This document shows positions 43,628 to 52,463 of a stretch of 64,000 nt of DNA, one piece after another; within the stretch, counting starts at the first letter, position 1; each line of letters starts with the position of its first letter. This DNA is from Nitrospirota bacterium (lineage in GTDB: Bacteria; Nitrospirota_A; Leptospirillia; Leptospirillales; Leptospirillaceae): positions 1 through 64,000 of the forward strand of contig JAKCDE010000003.1 of the NCBI GenBank assembly GCA_021838585.1. Reading direction: 5' to 3'. The notes under the pieces were generated by a model. The model saw only the letters and a program-made list of their open reading frames with translations, did no database searches and had not been told where the DNA came from. Position numbers and translations under genes: made by a program.

Positions 43628-43840
43628 CTATCGTGCCACCATCTTGATGGCATTGTGTTTCGCAGCATCACAGACAACTACGCAAAGTTCACATCCCTTG
43701 CAACGGGATTCGACGATGGTGGCTACCATCTTCGTCGTGTCCATCTGAATGCAGTTGGCTTCCGGACAATACATGATACAGAGCCGGCATCCTTTCTGGG
43801 CGACACATTCCTCCGCATTCACCTCTGCCACATTATACAT
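43628..43840 (-). CDS. porD: Ferredoxin-type delta subunit of 2-oxoacid:ferredoxin oxidoreductase
   Basis: 70 residues with two [4Fe-4S] clusters: Cys12/18/21/25 (CVAQKGCRLCIMYCPEANC) and CKGCELCVVVCD near residue 47. It carries electrons between PorB's cluster and external ferredoxin. It follows porG by 27 bases. The first motif has a longer C-x5-C spacing than the canonical CxxC, a feature found in some POR/OGOR delta subunits. Confidence 0.87.
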   Translation of the reverse strand: MYNVAEVNAEECVAQKGCRLCIMYCPEANCIQMDTTKMVATIVESRCKGCELCVVVCDAAKHNAIKMVAR

Positions 43841-43867
43841 TGATGCCCTTCCTGAGTCTTTTTAGGG

Positions 43868-44560
43868 TTACATTCCGACGCCCGCGGAGATCGCGGGATG
43901 TTTGGCTGCGAAGGCTGACGCCTCATCAAAGGTCCTGCGGATCGTTTCGAGATTCTTTTGCAGGAGCATCTCCTTTTTGGCGAATTTTTTCTTGATCGCC
44001 TCGTCGAGAGTTGCCGTTCCGCCAGAGGCCACATATTTCTTCCCGAAGCGGTCCTGGAGGGCCTTGTCCAATCCATCCATCGTCACCACATGGGTCAGAC
44101 CGGCCACGGCCCCGAGCATCCCCATGTTCGTCGCCAGCTCGGTGCCGGCGAGTTCAAGGGCAATCTTCGTGGCGGGGACGTAATAGACCGTCACATTTTT
44201 TTTCGCAAGATCCGCTCGTTCATCTTCAGTCAGAAGCTCAACATCATCGTTGATGATGACAAGCCCCCCGTCTTTGATCCCGGAATAGAAGGGCATGGTG
44301 TAGCTTTTCCCCATCGTGATCACCTGGGGATGATAGATCATCACGACATGGGGAAAAACCAATTCCCCACGGTCGTAAATCTTTTCCGGGCCGATCCTGA
44401 CATAGGACTCAGCCGGGGCCATTCGTTTTTCCGCCCCGAAGAACGGATTGGAGATCGAAAAATTTCCTTCATGGGCCGCCGCCATAGCCATCAGATGGGC
44501 AGAGGTCACGACCCCCTGCCCTCCAAGGCCCGACATGCGAATATTGACGCGCGCTTTCAT
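43868..44560 (-). CDS. porG: Gamma subunit of 2-oxoacid:ferredoxin oxidoreductase
   Basis: 230 residues of the POR gamma family: VNIRMSGLGGQGVVTSAHLMAMAAAHEG, PFFGAEKRMAPAESYVRI and VVMIYHPQVITMGK. It forms the structural/CoA-side subunit of the complex. It starts at ATG 44560, 15 bases after porB. The longer C-terminus (about 30 helical residues) is charged and may contact the delta subunit. Confidence 0.9.
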   Translation of the reverse strand: MKARVNIRMSGLGGQGVVTSAHLMAMAAAHEGNFSISNPFFGAEKRMAPAESYVRIGPEKIYDRGELVFPHVVMIYHPQVITMGKSYTMPFYSGIKDGGLVIINDDVELLTEDERADLAKKNVTVYYVPATKIALELAGTELATNMGMLGAVAGLTHVVTMDGLDKALQDRFGKKYVASGGTATLDEAIKKKFAKKEMLLQKNLETIRRTFDEASAFAAKHPAISAGVGM

Positions 44561-44575
44561 CGGCTCTCCCTGTTG

Positions 44576-45469
44576 TTAGGATGTTGCTCCAGTGGCGGCC
44601 AGTTTTTCGGCCTTTTTCTTTTCTGCCAGACCATCGAGGAAGGACTGAGCCTCGGGGGAGATGAATTCCCGGAACTTGAAGCGTTCGCCGGGCGCCTCCG
44701 AGGTGCGCATTTCCTGAAGACCTTCCATGCTCTGCTTTCCGATTTCCAGAATGCAGGGGGTATAGATCTGGATATAAGTGGGACCAACCTCGCGGGCAAT
44801 GAGAACGGCCTGCTTGATGACCTTTTCGACCAGGCTGGGCTTGCTGGCCGTCATGATCGCAACGTAATCGCATCCCGATTCGCGTGCAATTTCGGGAAGA
44901 CGCACCTTTTCAAACTTCTTGCCCACCGGAGCCATTTTTGCCAAAAATCCTTTTTGCATGAGACCGGATTCCTGTCCCCCGGTATTCGCATAGAGTTCGT
45001 TGTCGAAGCAGATTGTCGTGAACCTCTCCTTACGGAACCAGGACTGGAGGGTCATGTCGAGCCCGATGTCGACCGTAGCGCCATCGCCTGCCAGGACGAT
45101 GACATCCTTGACCCTGTCCGGGAAGCGGACGGCAAGGGCGCGCTTGAGACCGGTCGCAATCGCGTTCTGATTTCCAAAGAGCGAATGAATGTTGTGAACG
45201 GCGATCATCGGGAAGACCAGGCTGGTACACCCTGTCGACCCGACCATCACAGTGTCCTCCGGGTTCGGAATGGAGGCCATGATATGCCGGAAGGCGATCG
45301 ATTCGGGGCACCCCGCACAGAGCGAGTGTTCGGCGATCAGCTCTGTCGCTGTTCCGAAGTCCTTCCATCCACGGTTGGGTGATTCATAGGTCCCATTATC
45401 CACGAGGTCAAGGTAATCCTGTGGCATGATATCGACAAATTCCTTGTTTATCTGAATTTTCTTACCCAT
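44576..45469 (-). CDS. porB: TPP-binding beta subunit of 2-oxoacid:ferredoxin oxidoreductase
   Basis: 297 residues. LCAGCPESIAFRHI contributes cluster cysteines. VLAGDGATVDIGLDMTLQSWFRKERFTTICFDNELYANTGGQESG is the thiamine-diphosphate/Mg motif (GDG...N). It catalyses decarboxylation of, or reductive carboxylation to, a 2-oxoacid. The start is ATG 45469, set by AAGGAG seven bases upstream; it overlaps the porA end by 8 bases. Pyruvate versus 2-oxoglutarate cannot be decided from sequence alone. Confidence 0.91.
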   Translation of the reverse strand: MGKKIQINKEFVDIMPQDYLDLVDNGTYESPNRGWKDFGTATELIAEHSLCAGCPESIAFRHIMASIPNPEDTVMVGSTGCTSLVFPMIAVHNIHSLFGNQNAIATGLKRALAVRFPDRVKDVIVLAGDGATVDIGLDMTLQSWFRKERFTTICFDNELYANTGGQESGLMQKGFLAKMAPVGKKFEKVRLPEIARESGCDYVAIMTASKPSLVEKVIKQAVLIAREVGPTYIQIYTPCILEIGKQSMEGLQEMRTSEAPGERFKFREFISPEAQSFLDGLAEKKKAEKLAATGATS

Positions 45470-46682
45470 GGACGAGCTCCTTATTCCGGCGGTGCGCCAG
45501 ATGTTTTTCGATCTCTTCAACAATAATTTCCGGGGGCATGGTCATGCCACCGGCGACATGCGGGCCGGCAATGACGCGGCCGTTGCGATCGATCGTGGAT
45601 TTGATCTCCCGGGCCAGCCAACCGGCCACATTGAACTCAGGAACAAAAATATGCTTTGCGTGTTCCGTCGCCTTTCGAATTTCTTCCGTCGGGAAGGGCC
45701 GAAGAGTCTTGATCTTGACCAGACCGACCTTGACTCCCTTGTCCCTGAAGAGACGGATAGCTTCCCTTGCCTGGGAAACGGCGGTGCCTGATGCCACCAT
45801 CATGATCTCCGCATCTGGATTTTCAACATCGATCAGCCCATCGAGAATCGGAATGGTGTGCTTTCGCGAGCGCTCGATGGCTGCCCGGATTTCCAGCTGC
45901 CAGCTGGCATGTGTCATATAACTGATATAGTTGGATTTCATAACGAAAGGATCGCGCATCATGCGGACTGGAGGAACCTCCATGTCCATGCAGACGACGG
46001 GACTCCGGTAAGGATCGTAATGCGGCAGGGCCAGATCCTCCGGGGTCATCATGACCATATCCTTGGTGTGGGTGACGAAGAACCCGTCACAGATGACGCC
46101 GATAGGGAGATGGACCTCCGGCTGTTCCGCCACATAGTACCCCTTGAGCATGAAATCGAAGAGGTCCTGGGCGGTTTCCGCATGCCAGAGTAGCATGCCG
46201 GTCTCAAGCATAAAGGCGATTTCCAGGGTATCCGGCTGGATGGTCAGGGGAGAATTGACCCCTCGGACCGTAAAGACCACCTGGATAGGAAGACGGCTTC
46301 CGGCCCACATCGGAAAGTTTTCAAAAGCACGGAGGGTTCCCGGACCGGCCGTTGTCGTGAAGACCCTGGCCCCGCCAAATGCCGCTCCCGCGCACTGGCC
46401 CATGACGGCAAACTCCGATTCACCGCGCATGTAATCGCCGACATAGCCCTCTGCAAAGAGCTCCCCGACCAGGGAGGAGGCTTCGGACTGCGGCGTGATG
46501 GGATAGGCAACGGAAAAATCAACGCTGGCACGTCTGATCGCCTCGCGAATGACCTCAGACCCTGTCAGGAACGAGGGTGTCCGAGGGGAAAGAAAGAACA
46601 TCTCGTTGGGATCCGTGATCAGCTGGTTCTTCTTGTTTCGCTGACCAATCTGGGGAACCCGGGAATTTGTCTCTGTCGCCAT
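45462..46682 (-). CDS. porA: Alpha subunit of 2-oxoacid:ferredoxin oxidoreductase
   Basis: 406 residues: FLTGSEVIREAIRRASVDFSVAYPITPQSEAS (first TPP-domain glycine/proline motif), FTTTAGPGTLRAFENFPMWAG, RGVNSPLTIQPDTLEIA and a C-terminal transketolase-like domain. With PorB, G and D it makes a ferredoxin-dependent synthase used in the reductive TCA cycle to fix CO2. AAGGAG lies seven bases upstream of ATG 46682. It is the first gene of the operon. No epsilon gene is adjacent here; CdhB-like genes flank the dab operon instead. Confidence 0.91.
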   Translation of the reverse strand: MATETNSRVPQIGQRNKKNQLITDPNEMFFLSPRTPSFLTGSEVIREAIRRASVDFSVAYPITPQSEASSLVGELFAEGYVGDYMRGESEFAVMGQCAGAAFGGARVFTTTAGPGTLRAFENFPMWAGSRLPIQVVFTVRGVNSPLTIQPDTLEIAFMLETGMLLWHAETAQDLFDFMLKGYYVAEQPEVHLPIGVICDGFFVTHTKDMVMMTPEDLALPHYDPYRSPVVCMDMEVPPVRMMRDPFVMKSNYISYMTHASWQLEIRAAIERSRKHTIPILDGLIDVENPDAEIMMVASGTAVSQAREAIRLFRDKGVKVGLVKIKTLRPFPTEEIRKATEHAKHIFVPEFNVAGWLAREIKSTIDRNGRVIAGPHVAGGMTMPPEIIVEEIEKHLAHRRNKELVHG

Positions 46683-47091
46683 CTTTCTGCTCCTTAAGTA
46701 AAAGTGCTATCCCGGGAGTACCGGCTCTCATCAAGAATCAAAGAGTCAGGTCGGCACACTCCGGGAGCCCCGGTTGATCCTTTGAGCATATCCGCAAGGA
46801 GCCCCGGCATTCGCTCATACTCATGCCAGGCCCGCGAAATTTCGGTGACCTGAAAATCCTTTCAGACCGGATACGTCTCCCCGGACCCTCCGAGAACCGA
46901 AAGGCCTTGGAGAGCGCGAAATCCATGTCGTGGGCTGACCAGGAACCAGGTGGATCCTGCATTGCAGACCAAGACCGGCAAATGGGAAACGGTCCGTCAA
47001 TTCTAAAGGCCGCCGCCCGCTAAAGTCAAGGACATCCTCGAAAAATACAGACGAAAATCCTTTCCGGTTTCCAGGGACAATCGAAGCGGGG
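46683..47091. other. 409-bp gap upstream of porA
   Basis: Divided between the por leader (with the weak promoter at 46706-46734) and spacer before the DUF1841 gene. Short frames occur but none has a ribosome site or family. No RNA gene or riboswitch was recognised. Confidence 0.5.
46706..46734 (-). promoter_or_regulatory. Weak candidate promoter of porABGD
   Basis: On the minus strand TTGATG (46734-46729), 17 bases, GATAGC (46711-46706), 24 bases before the ATG. The -10 matches at only three of six positions. Confidence 0.3.
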
Positions 47092-47496
47092 CTAGAGGAA
47101 AGCCAGCCCCTGGAGATAGCGGGATTCGTCAAACGCGTCGCTCTTCCGGACGGACTCAAAATAGAGCTTGCCGTACCATCCCATCAGCGCATGCAGAGCC
47201 TCATGCTCGCCCTCTCCCCGCTCCACGAGATGCAGGTAGGCCTTCTTTACCTCTGCCGGAAATCCCTGTCGGATCTGGCGCCCGACAATCAGATGCAACG
47301 CGACATGAACAAAGGGGTTGACCATTTGCCCGTTGATTTCGAGTGGCCTGGATGGGTCCTTTCCGGGATCGTTCCATATCTCCGCATACTCAGGATGCAT
47401 ATCAAGGATTTCCGAGATTTCCCGATCCTCCCCCGAGAGATCCCCCTCCCGGGCGATCAGCCTGATATGTTCGAGAAGATCGGCGTCAAAAAGCAT
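47092..47496 (-). CDS. DUF1841 family protein
   Basis: 134 residues. NPFVHVALHLIVGRQIRQGFPAEVKKAYLHL and EHEALHALMGWYGKLYFE are the conserved His/Glu-containing segments of DUF1841, an uncharacterised bacterial family with a possible metal site (HVALH, EHEALH). Family length is normal. It is the last of three small co-directional genes (48448 down to 47092). The function is unknown. Confidence 0.75.
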   Translation of the reverse strand: MLFDADLLEHIRLIAREGDLSGEDREISEILDMHPEYAEIWNDPGKDPSRPLEINGQMVNPFVHVALHLIVGRQIRQGFPAEVKKAYLHLVERGEGEHEALHALMGWYGKLYFESVRKSDAFDESRYLQGLAFL

Positions 47497-47529
47497 TTTT
47501 CAACCTCAACACGGGTTTTAATAGTTGGC

Positions 47530-47814
47530 TCAGGGTGTTTCGGTCACATGAATTCTGCGACCCCTCGAACCCATTCCGTACACATTCACGACTTTTTTCC
47601 CCTGGCGCAGGTGGTATGTTTCCCATGCGGGGGACACTCCGTTGAGCGAAGCGGTCGGATCCTCCCCCGCCGCCTTGAAGTAGTCGGGATAGGTGAGTCC
47701 CGCATCCCAAACATCCTCCAGGAGACATGCCGTCACGAAACCTTCCCCCGAAAGAGTGACCCCCTTGAGGATTTCCTGAATTTTCTCAGGGTCGTTTATT
47801 TCGACCGGGTCCAT
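47530..47814 (-). CDS. Small protein of unknown function
   Basis: 94 residues, acidic, MDPVEINDPEKIQEILKGVTLSGEGF... ending GRRIHVTETP. One Cys. No family recognised. I use ATG 47814 because GGGAGGG lies about nine bases upstream; a TTG at 47832 is also in frame. It sits between the J-domain gene and the DUF1841 gene in one direction. Confidence 0.55.
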   Translation of the reverse strand: MDPVEINDPEKIQEILKGVTLSGEGFVTACLLEDVWDAGLTYPDYFKAAGEDPTASLNGVSPAWETYHLRQGKKVVNVYGMGSRGRRIHVTETP

Positions 47815-47854
47815 GCCTTCAATCCCTCCCAAAATGCATCCCTACGTATCAAAC

Positions 47855-48448
47855 TTATTTTTCCCTTTCCCTTCCCATCCCGAAGTATTCCTTGAGAAAA
47901 GCGTAGGCATCGAGAATTTCCCGCATCCTGGCTTCCTGACTCCTGTCTCCGGAGCGCATATCCGGATGCAGCTCCTTCAGAAGAACCCTGGCTTTTTTCC
48001 GGATCTCTTCCCACAGGGAGGATTCGGGCAATCCCAGGGTCCTGCAGGCCGCCTTCAGACGCTCCTCACGTCGAACCTCAGGATTTTGACCCCCGTCCCC
48101 CGTCCCCATCCGGAAGAACTTCTCCCAGGGAAAGGCCGCCCTTTTTCTGCGGGGGCGATTTCTGAGATGGCTGTCCATTTCCTCGAAGCGGTCCTCGAGA
48201 AACTCCGCCTTCCGGGCGATCTTGCCCAGGCCGGACCGAGACGATTCCCGTAAGACCTCTTCCAGAAGTCCGGAGAAAAGCCGGTCAAGCTCGGCGAATC
48301 GCTCTTCCATCTCGCCGAAGCCGCCCACGGCCCAGTCCATTTCGAGGGAGCGCTCGAGAGAGAAGCAGGAAGAGTCCTGGCATCGGCAGACCATCCGTTC
48401 AATATGGCCCACCAGTTCCCGCCTGATCTCTTCAGGGGTTCTCTCCAA
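47855..48448 (-). CDS. Protein with a C-terminal J-domain
   Basis: 197 residues. The N-terminal 125 residues are helical, Glu/Arg-rich and unknown, with a CRCQDSSC cysteine cluster. Residues of about 130-190 (ACRTLGLPESSLWEEIRKKARVLLKELHPDMRSGDRSQEARMREILDAYAFLKEYF) form a J-domain that retains the HPD motif, so it can probably stimulate a DnaK-type ATPase. A C-terminal J-domain with an unknown head suggests a dedicated recruiting co-chaperone. The start at 48448 is the most complete frame but has a weak ribosome site. Confidence 0.65.
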   Translation of the reverse strand: MERTPEEIRRELVGHIERMVCRCQDSSCFSLERSLEMDWAVGGFGEMEERFAELDRLFSGLLEEVLRESSRSGLGKIARKAEFLEDRFEEMDSHLRNRPRRKRAAFPWEKFFRMGTGDGGQNPEVRREERLKAACRTLGLPESSLWEEIRKKARVLLKELHPDMRSGDRSQEARMREILDAYAFLKEYFGMGREREK

Positions 48449-48551
48449 TCCCGCGCTCCTTCCACCTTGAAGGTCCTAAAAAAATACTGGGAACCTCCAT
48501 TTTAATGGCAATCTCCCTGATGATCAAATCGACCCACAATTTATGTTTGCA

Positions 48552-48580
48552 TTGAAACTAAAATCATGAAACAATAGATT
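48552..48580 (+). promoter_or_regulatory. Sigma-70 promoter of the YceI gene
   Basis: TTGAAA (48552-48557), 17 bases, TAGATT (48575-48580), in an AT-rich stretch about 80 bases before the ATG. Confidence 0.5.
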
Positions 48581-48657
48581 CGGATATTAGATGAATCATA
48601 TGAAATGGACAAAGGCTTCCCCGAAAATTCTTCACACCTCAACCCAAGGAGCTTTCC

Positions 48658-49311
48658 ATGCAAATCACCCCAGGGATTATGAAACCGCACCTCGTCAAGG
48701 CTGCCACCACGGCCCTGCTTCTTCTCTTTCTTGTATTCAACGGAAGTCTCCCTGCATGGTCGGCCTCTTACAAAAACGGCAGCGGAGATCCCTCCGGCCT
48801 CTACAGAATCGACCCCGATCACACCTCGGTCACCTTTACCGTGGGACATGCGGGGGTCGCCACAGCCGTCGGCCGCTTTGATACCATCAGCGGCCATTAT
48901 CGGCTTGATCCCGGAAAAACGGATGTGGTCATCAACATCGCCACGAAAAGCATCGACACCAACCATCCCATGCGCGACAAGGACTTGAGGGGGCCCGATT
49001 TCTTTGACGCCAAGACCTTCCCCACGATCCGCTTCGCGTCCACCCGTTTTAAAAAGACAGGGAAAAAATCGGGTCTTCTGGTCGGAAAGCTCACCATTCA
49101 TGGAAAAACCCGCACCGTCTCATTCAAGGTTCATGAAGTCGGAGCCGCTGATGTTTCAGCCCTTCCGAAACCCTGGGGCGGATACCTGACTGGATACGAC
49201 GCCGAGGGATCTGTCCGGAGGAGCGATTTCGGAATCACGACCTATCCGGGCATGATCGGGGACAAGGTCCAGATCTACATCAGCGTCGAAGGAATCAGGG
49301 AGAAGAAGTAA
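48658..49311 (+). CDS. YceI-like periplasmic protein
   Basis: 217 residues with a signal peptide (AATTALLLLFLVFNGSLPAWSA). The mature part YRIDPDHTSVTFTVGHAGVATAVGRFD, INIATKSIDTNHPMRDKDLRGPDFFD, FPTIRFAST and LTIHGKTRTVSF is the YceI lipocalin-like barrel that binds long isoprenoid lipids such as ubiquinone precursors. AAGGAG lies six bases before the ATG. It may bind quinone or polyprenyl products; this is inferred from the family. Confidence 0.87.
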   Translation: MQITPGIMKPHLVKAATTALLLLFLVFNGSLPAWSASYKNGSGDPSGLYRIDPDHTSVTFTVGHAGVATAVGRFDTISGHYRLDPGKTDVVINIATKSIDTNHPMRDKDLRGPDFFDAKTFPTIRFASTRFKKTGKKSGLLVGKLTIHGKTRTVSFKVHEVGAADVSALPKPWGGYLTGYDAEGSVRRSDFGITTYPGMIGDKVQIYISVEGIREKK

Positions 49312-49405
49312 GAAGTAATGGGACATGAGGGGGGGCAAGTCCCCCCTCCATTGACATGATTCCCCACTCCACCTTGATTCAGTCCGTACCCGGAGAATGT
49401 GCCCC

Positions 49406-50269
49406 ATGGAAACCCTCTCCATCGCCCCCGCCATGGCATTGATGTTGCCGGCCGTCCTTCCGTTCCTTTCCGTTCTGCTCCTCCTTTTCTCCTTGAAACT
49501 TCTTCCTGGAAAATGGCGAAAAAACACCCTTCCTCTCGCGGATCTCATCGTCCTCCTCGGGATCATTCTCTCTTTCGCCTTGTTCGATCCCGGCTCGATC
49601 CGCCACTTTCTTGACCCGGATCGACCTATGGACTGGATTCCACTTCTCGCATCCGCTTCCTTCATTTTGAGAAACATGGTTCCTCTGAGGTTTCGATTTC
49701 TGGTCGAATCGGGCGCCATGAGTGCATGGCTCCTTCTTCTGACCCTTCCGCTTCTCAGACAGGAAACCCTGTTTCAGGGAAGCGTTTCTTATTCCTTGAC
49801 CCTCGCTGCCTGGCTCGCAATCCGTTTCAGTTACCCTGTGGACCGAACCACAGGACTCGATCCATTCTTTCTCATTCCCTCATTTTTTACAGCTGCGGTG
49901 CTCGGGGTCCTGTCCCCCCTCTCGGGAAGCCTTCTCGTCGGACAACTGGCGGGGGGACTTTCGGCGGTTTTCGGAGCCATGCTTCTTTCGACCCTTTTCG
50001 GGACCCGCCTTTCCGGTATCGAACCCGGATGGATGCTGGGAGCCCTTCTCGTCATCGGACTCATGTATGTGGACATTTCACCGGGGGTGATCGGCTCACT
50101 GGCCGGCGCCCTTTTACTCGGAGGAGTGGCTGGCCGCCTTTCGCTGTTGGGCCAAAGGACCGGATCAGGAAAGAGGGCCCTCATCCTGGCGGGATTGTCG
50201 CTTCTGCCGCTGGCGGTAGGGATCATCGTCACAGTCGAGAATGTCAGAAATCAGGGAGGAGGATATTGA
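49406..50269 (+). CDS. Polytopic inner-membrane protein of unknown function
   Basis: 287 residues with about eight hydrophobic segments, for example LMLPAVLPFLSVLLLLFSLKLL, ADLIVLLGIILSFALF, MLGALLVIGLMYVDISPGVIGSLAGALLLGGVAG and ILAGLSLLPLAVGIIVTV. No soluble domain or clear transporter motif. ATG 49406 is preferred over 49397 because GGAG is 10 bases upstream of the former and too close to the latter. Confidence 0.6.
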   Translation: METLSIAPAMALMLPAVLPFLSVLLLLFSLKLLPGKWRKNTLPLADLIVLLGIILSFALFDPGSIRHFLDPDRPMDWIPLLASASFILRNMVPLRFRFLVESGAMSAWLLLLTLPLLRQETLFQGSVSYSLTLAAWLAIRFSYPVDRTTGLDPFFLIPSFFTAAVLGVLSPLSGSLLVGQLAGGLSAVFGAMLLSTLFGTRLSGIEPGWMLGALLVIGLMYVDISPGVIGSLAGALLLGGVAGRLSLLGQRTGSGKRALILAGLSLLPLAVGIIVTVENVRNQGGGY

Positions 50270-50328
50270 CATAAACTTCAAAAGTGGTCGACTGCAGGCA
50301 TTTTTGTGATATCACTGGGGGGAAAGAG

Positions 50329-50457
50329 TCATCCTCCGCCTCTCAGACCGAAAAAAAATCCGATGGCAGCACCCACCGCCGAAGCGGCCGCCGCGATGAT
50401 CCAAAGTTTTTTCCAGTCTCCGGCCATGGCCGCATCTTTTCCCTGTCGAGGTTCCAT
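50329..50457 (-). CDS. Small single-span membrane protein (42 residues)
   Basis: MEPRQGKDAAMAGDWKKLW, then IIAAAASAVGAAIGFFFG as one transmembrane helix, then LRGGG. No family is recognisable. It follows the 50596-50829 gene on the same strand. The ribosome site is weak (GGATGACG, about 10 bases upstream), so it is a candidate only. A start at the internal ATG (MAGDWKKLW) is also possible. Confidence 0.4.
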   Translation of the reverse strand: MEPRQGKDAAMAGDWKKLWIIAAAASAVGAAIGFFFGLRGGG

Positions 50458-50595
50458 GAGAACGTCATCCAAATTTCAGGCGATTTTCCAGAAATTAAGG
50501 AGCAGACGAGGGAAGATCCATCGATGCCGGACTGACCCGCCCGAGGCTGCCCCTTGCATTTTTGATCACGGCGTCAAGCGATTCACGCCAAGGCC

Positions 50596-50829
50596 CTACC
50601 AGGTCCAGTTTTCCTTTTTCTTGTGATAGGCATAGGAATAAATGCCGATCAGCGCTCCCACGATGGTCGAGAGAACCATGATCCAGTAGATCCAGACATA
50701 GGACTCTCTCCAGGTTTCAAATCGATGGGCGCCGAACCATTCCTGGAGACAAAAGCCCACAACCGATCCGGATCCGACCGCAGAAAAGGCCGCGTTCAGC
50801 CAATAGCCAACAAATCCTTTTCCAGCCAT
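50596..50829 (-). CDS. Small two-span membrane protein
   Basis: 77 residues: MAGKGFVGYWLNAAFSAVGSGSVVGFCLQ, then a soluble loop (EWFGAHRFETWRESY), then VWIYWIMVLSTIVGALIGIYSYAYHKKKENW. It has two transmembrane helices and a Lys-rich tail. The start at ATG 50829 is well supported by AGGAGGT nine bases upstream. I do not recognise the family; it resembles small accessory subunits of membrane complexes. Confidence 0.65.
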   Translation of the reverse strand: MAGKGFVGYWLNAAFSAVGSGSVVGFCLQEWFGAHRFETWRESYVWIYWIMVLSTIVGALIGIYSYAYHKKKENWTW

Positions 50830-51048
50830 CGCCAACTCACCTCCTTCGGGTTTGAAAAACATGATTCCGGCATCTCGGGTCATGACGCAAGAAAGATACC
50901 ACTCCACGGACGATCCGCAACCCAGTTCCGTCAACAATATGAGACACCGGTCCTTCAGAAGGTCCGATTTTTTGTATCATATCGGAAACATAACCAATAA
51001 AATGCCCTGACCTTTTCCAGGCGGATGCGCGCAGCAAACCGGACGCAT

Positions 51049-51067
51049 TTCCTTCCGAAAAGGAAAT
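51049..51067. repeat. Inverted repeat next to a -10-like element upstream of hemL
   Basis: TTTCCTT (51049-51055) and AAGGAAA (51061-51067) with a 5-base spacer, followed at once by TATGAT (51068-51073). It could be an operator overlapping the hemL promoter, although no good -35 is present. Confidence 0.35.
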
Positions 51068-51150
51068 ATGATAATCTTCAGAGTCTTCGTGGTCCTGTCA
51101 GGGATGGGCCAGCATCGAAGACTCTCACCCTCACATTCGGGAGCGTCCGA

Positions 51151-52437
51151 TTGAACTCTGAAGAAGGATTCAAAAAAGCCTGCGGGATCTTTCCTGGTGG
51201 CGTCAGCAGTCCTGTCCGGGCCTACAAGGCCGTTGGAGGTCACCCCCCCGTCATCCGACAGGGCAAGGGCCCCATCATCACCGACATCGACGGCCGGGAC
51301 TACATCGATTTCGTTCTGTCCTTCGGCCCCCTCATCCTGGGCCACGCCGACCCGGAAGTGCTTGCCGCCATCGGGGAGACCGCTTCGAGGGGACTCTCCT
51401 TCGGCGGTCTCTCAGAAACGGAGATCCAACTGGGGGAGGTCCTGACACGGGCCGTTCCCGGACTCGACCGCATCCGCTTCGTCAATTCGGGAACCGAGGC
51501 CGCCATGTCGGCTCTCCGGCTGGCGAGAGCCTTTACGGGGCGAAACCGGATCGTCAAGTTCGCAGGGGGCTATCACGGCCATTCCGACGCCCTTCTCGTC
51601 AAGGCCGGATCCGGAGGGGCGACCTTCGGGATACCCACCAGCGCCGGAGTTCCGGAGGCCGTCATCCAGGATACGATCGTTCTCCCTTACAACGACACCC
51701 AGGCTCTCCGGGATTTTTTCAAAGGTGAGGGAAAGACCGTTGCCGCCCTCATCCTGGAGCCTGTTGCCGGAAACATGGGCGTCGTTCCTCCCGACGAGGA
51801 GTTTCTTCTGGCGGCCCGGGACGTGACGGAAGAAAACGGGGCCCTCCTCATTGCGGACGAGATCATCACGGGATTCCGTCTGACCTACGGCGGAGCCCAG
51901 GTCCTTTTCGGGATGGAGCCCGACCTGACCCTTCTCGGAAAGATCATTGGGGGCGGGATGCCGGTAGGAGCCTATGGGGGACGAGAGGACATCATGAAGA
52001 TGGTCGCCCCGGAAGGACCGGTCTATCAGGCGGGGACACTCTCCGGAAACCCTGTGGCCATGGCGGCAGGGCTCGCGACCCTCACGAAACTCAGGACTCC
52101 TGCCCTCTATTCGCTTCTTGAAGAGAAAGGCCGGATTCTGGCCGATGGCATCCTGGCGACCGCCCGCCACCTTGGTCTTCCCATTCAGCTGAACCGGATG
52201 GGATCGATGATGACGCTCTTCTTCTCCACCCATCCTGTGACCGACCTCGAAAGCGCGGAGCGCTCCGATATCCGCCTCTTTTCGATCTTTCACCAGGAAG
52301 CCCGGCGCGAGGGACTTCTTCTTCCTCCCTCCCAGTACGAAGCCCTCTTCCTGTCGACCTGTCACGATGACAGAATCGTGGGCGAAGCCCTGGAGCGCTT
52401 CAAGAGGGCTCTGGAAAAAACCCGGGCGCAGGCCTGA
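51151..52437 (+). CDS. hemL: Glutamate-1-semialdehyde 2,1-aminomutase HemL
   Basis: 428 residues, the standard length. [73 protein letters not shown] and the PLP lysine Lys264 in [15 protein letters not shown] are all present. It makes 5-aminolevulinate for tetrapyrroles by the C5 route, consistent with the heme-rich genome. The TTG start at 51151 is chosen because GGAG lies seven bases upstream and the frame then matches the family N-terminus. Confidence 0.95.
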   Translation: MNSEEGFKKACGIFPGGVSSPVRAYKAVGGHPPVIRQGKGPIITDIDGRDYIDFVLSFGPLILGHADPEVLAAIGETASRGLSFGGLSETEIQLGEVLTRAVPGLDRIRFVNSGTEAAMSALRLARAFTGRNRIVKFAGGYHGHSDALLVKAGSGGATFGIPTSAGVPEAVIQDTIVLPYNDTQALRDFFKGEGKTVAALILEPVAGNMGVVPPDEEFLLAARDVTEENGALLIADEIITGFRLTYGGAQVLFGMEPDLTLLGKIIGGGMPVGAYGGREDIMKMVAPEGPVYQAGTLSGNPVAMAAGLATLTKLRTPALYSLLEEKGRILADGILATARHLGLPIQLNRMGSMMTLFFSTHPVTDLESAERSDIRLFSIFHQEARREGLLLPPSQYEALFLSTCHDDRIVGEALERFKRALEKTRAQA

Positions 52438-52463
52438 ACCCAAAAACTCCGGAGCCATTTCCC

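Noticed and set aside
46735..47091. Possible RNA gene or riboswitch in the gap upstream of porA
   Set aside because: No tRNA cloverleaf or recognisable riboswitch pattern could be built from the sequence.
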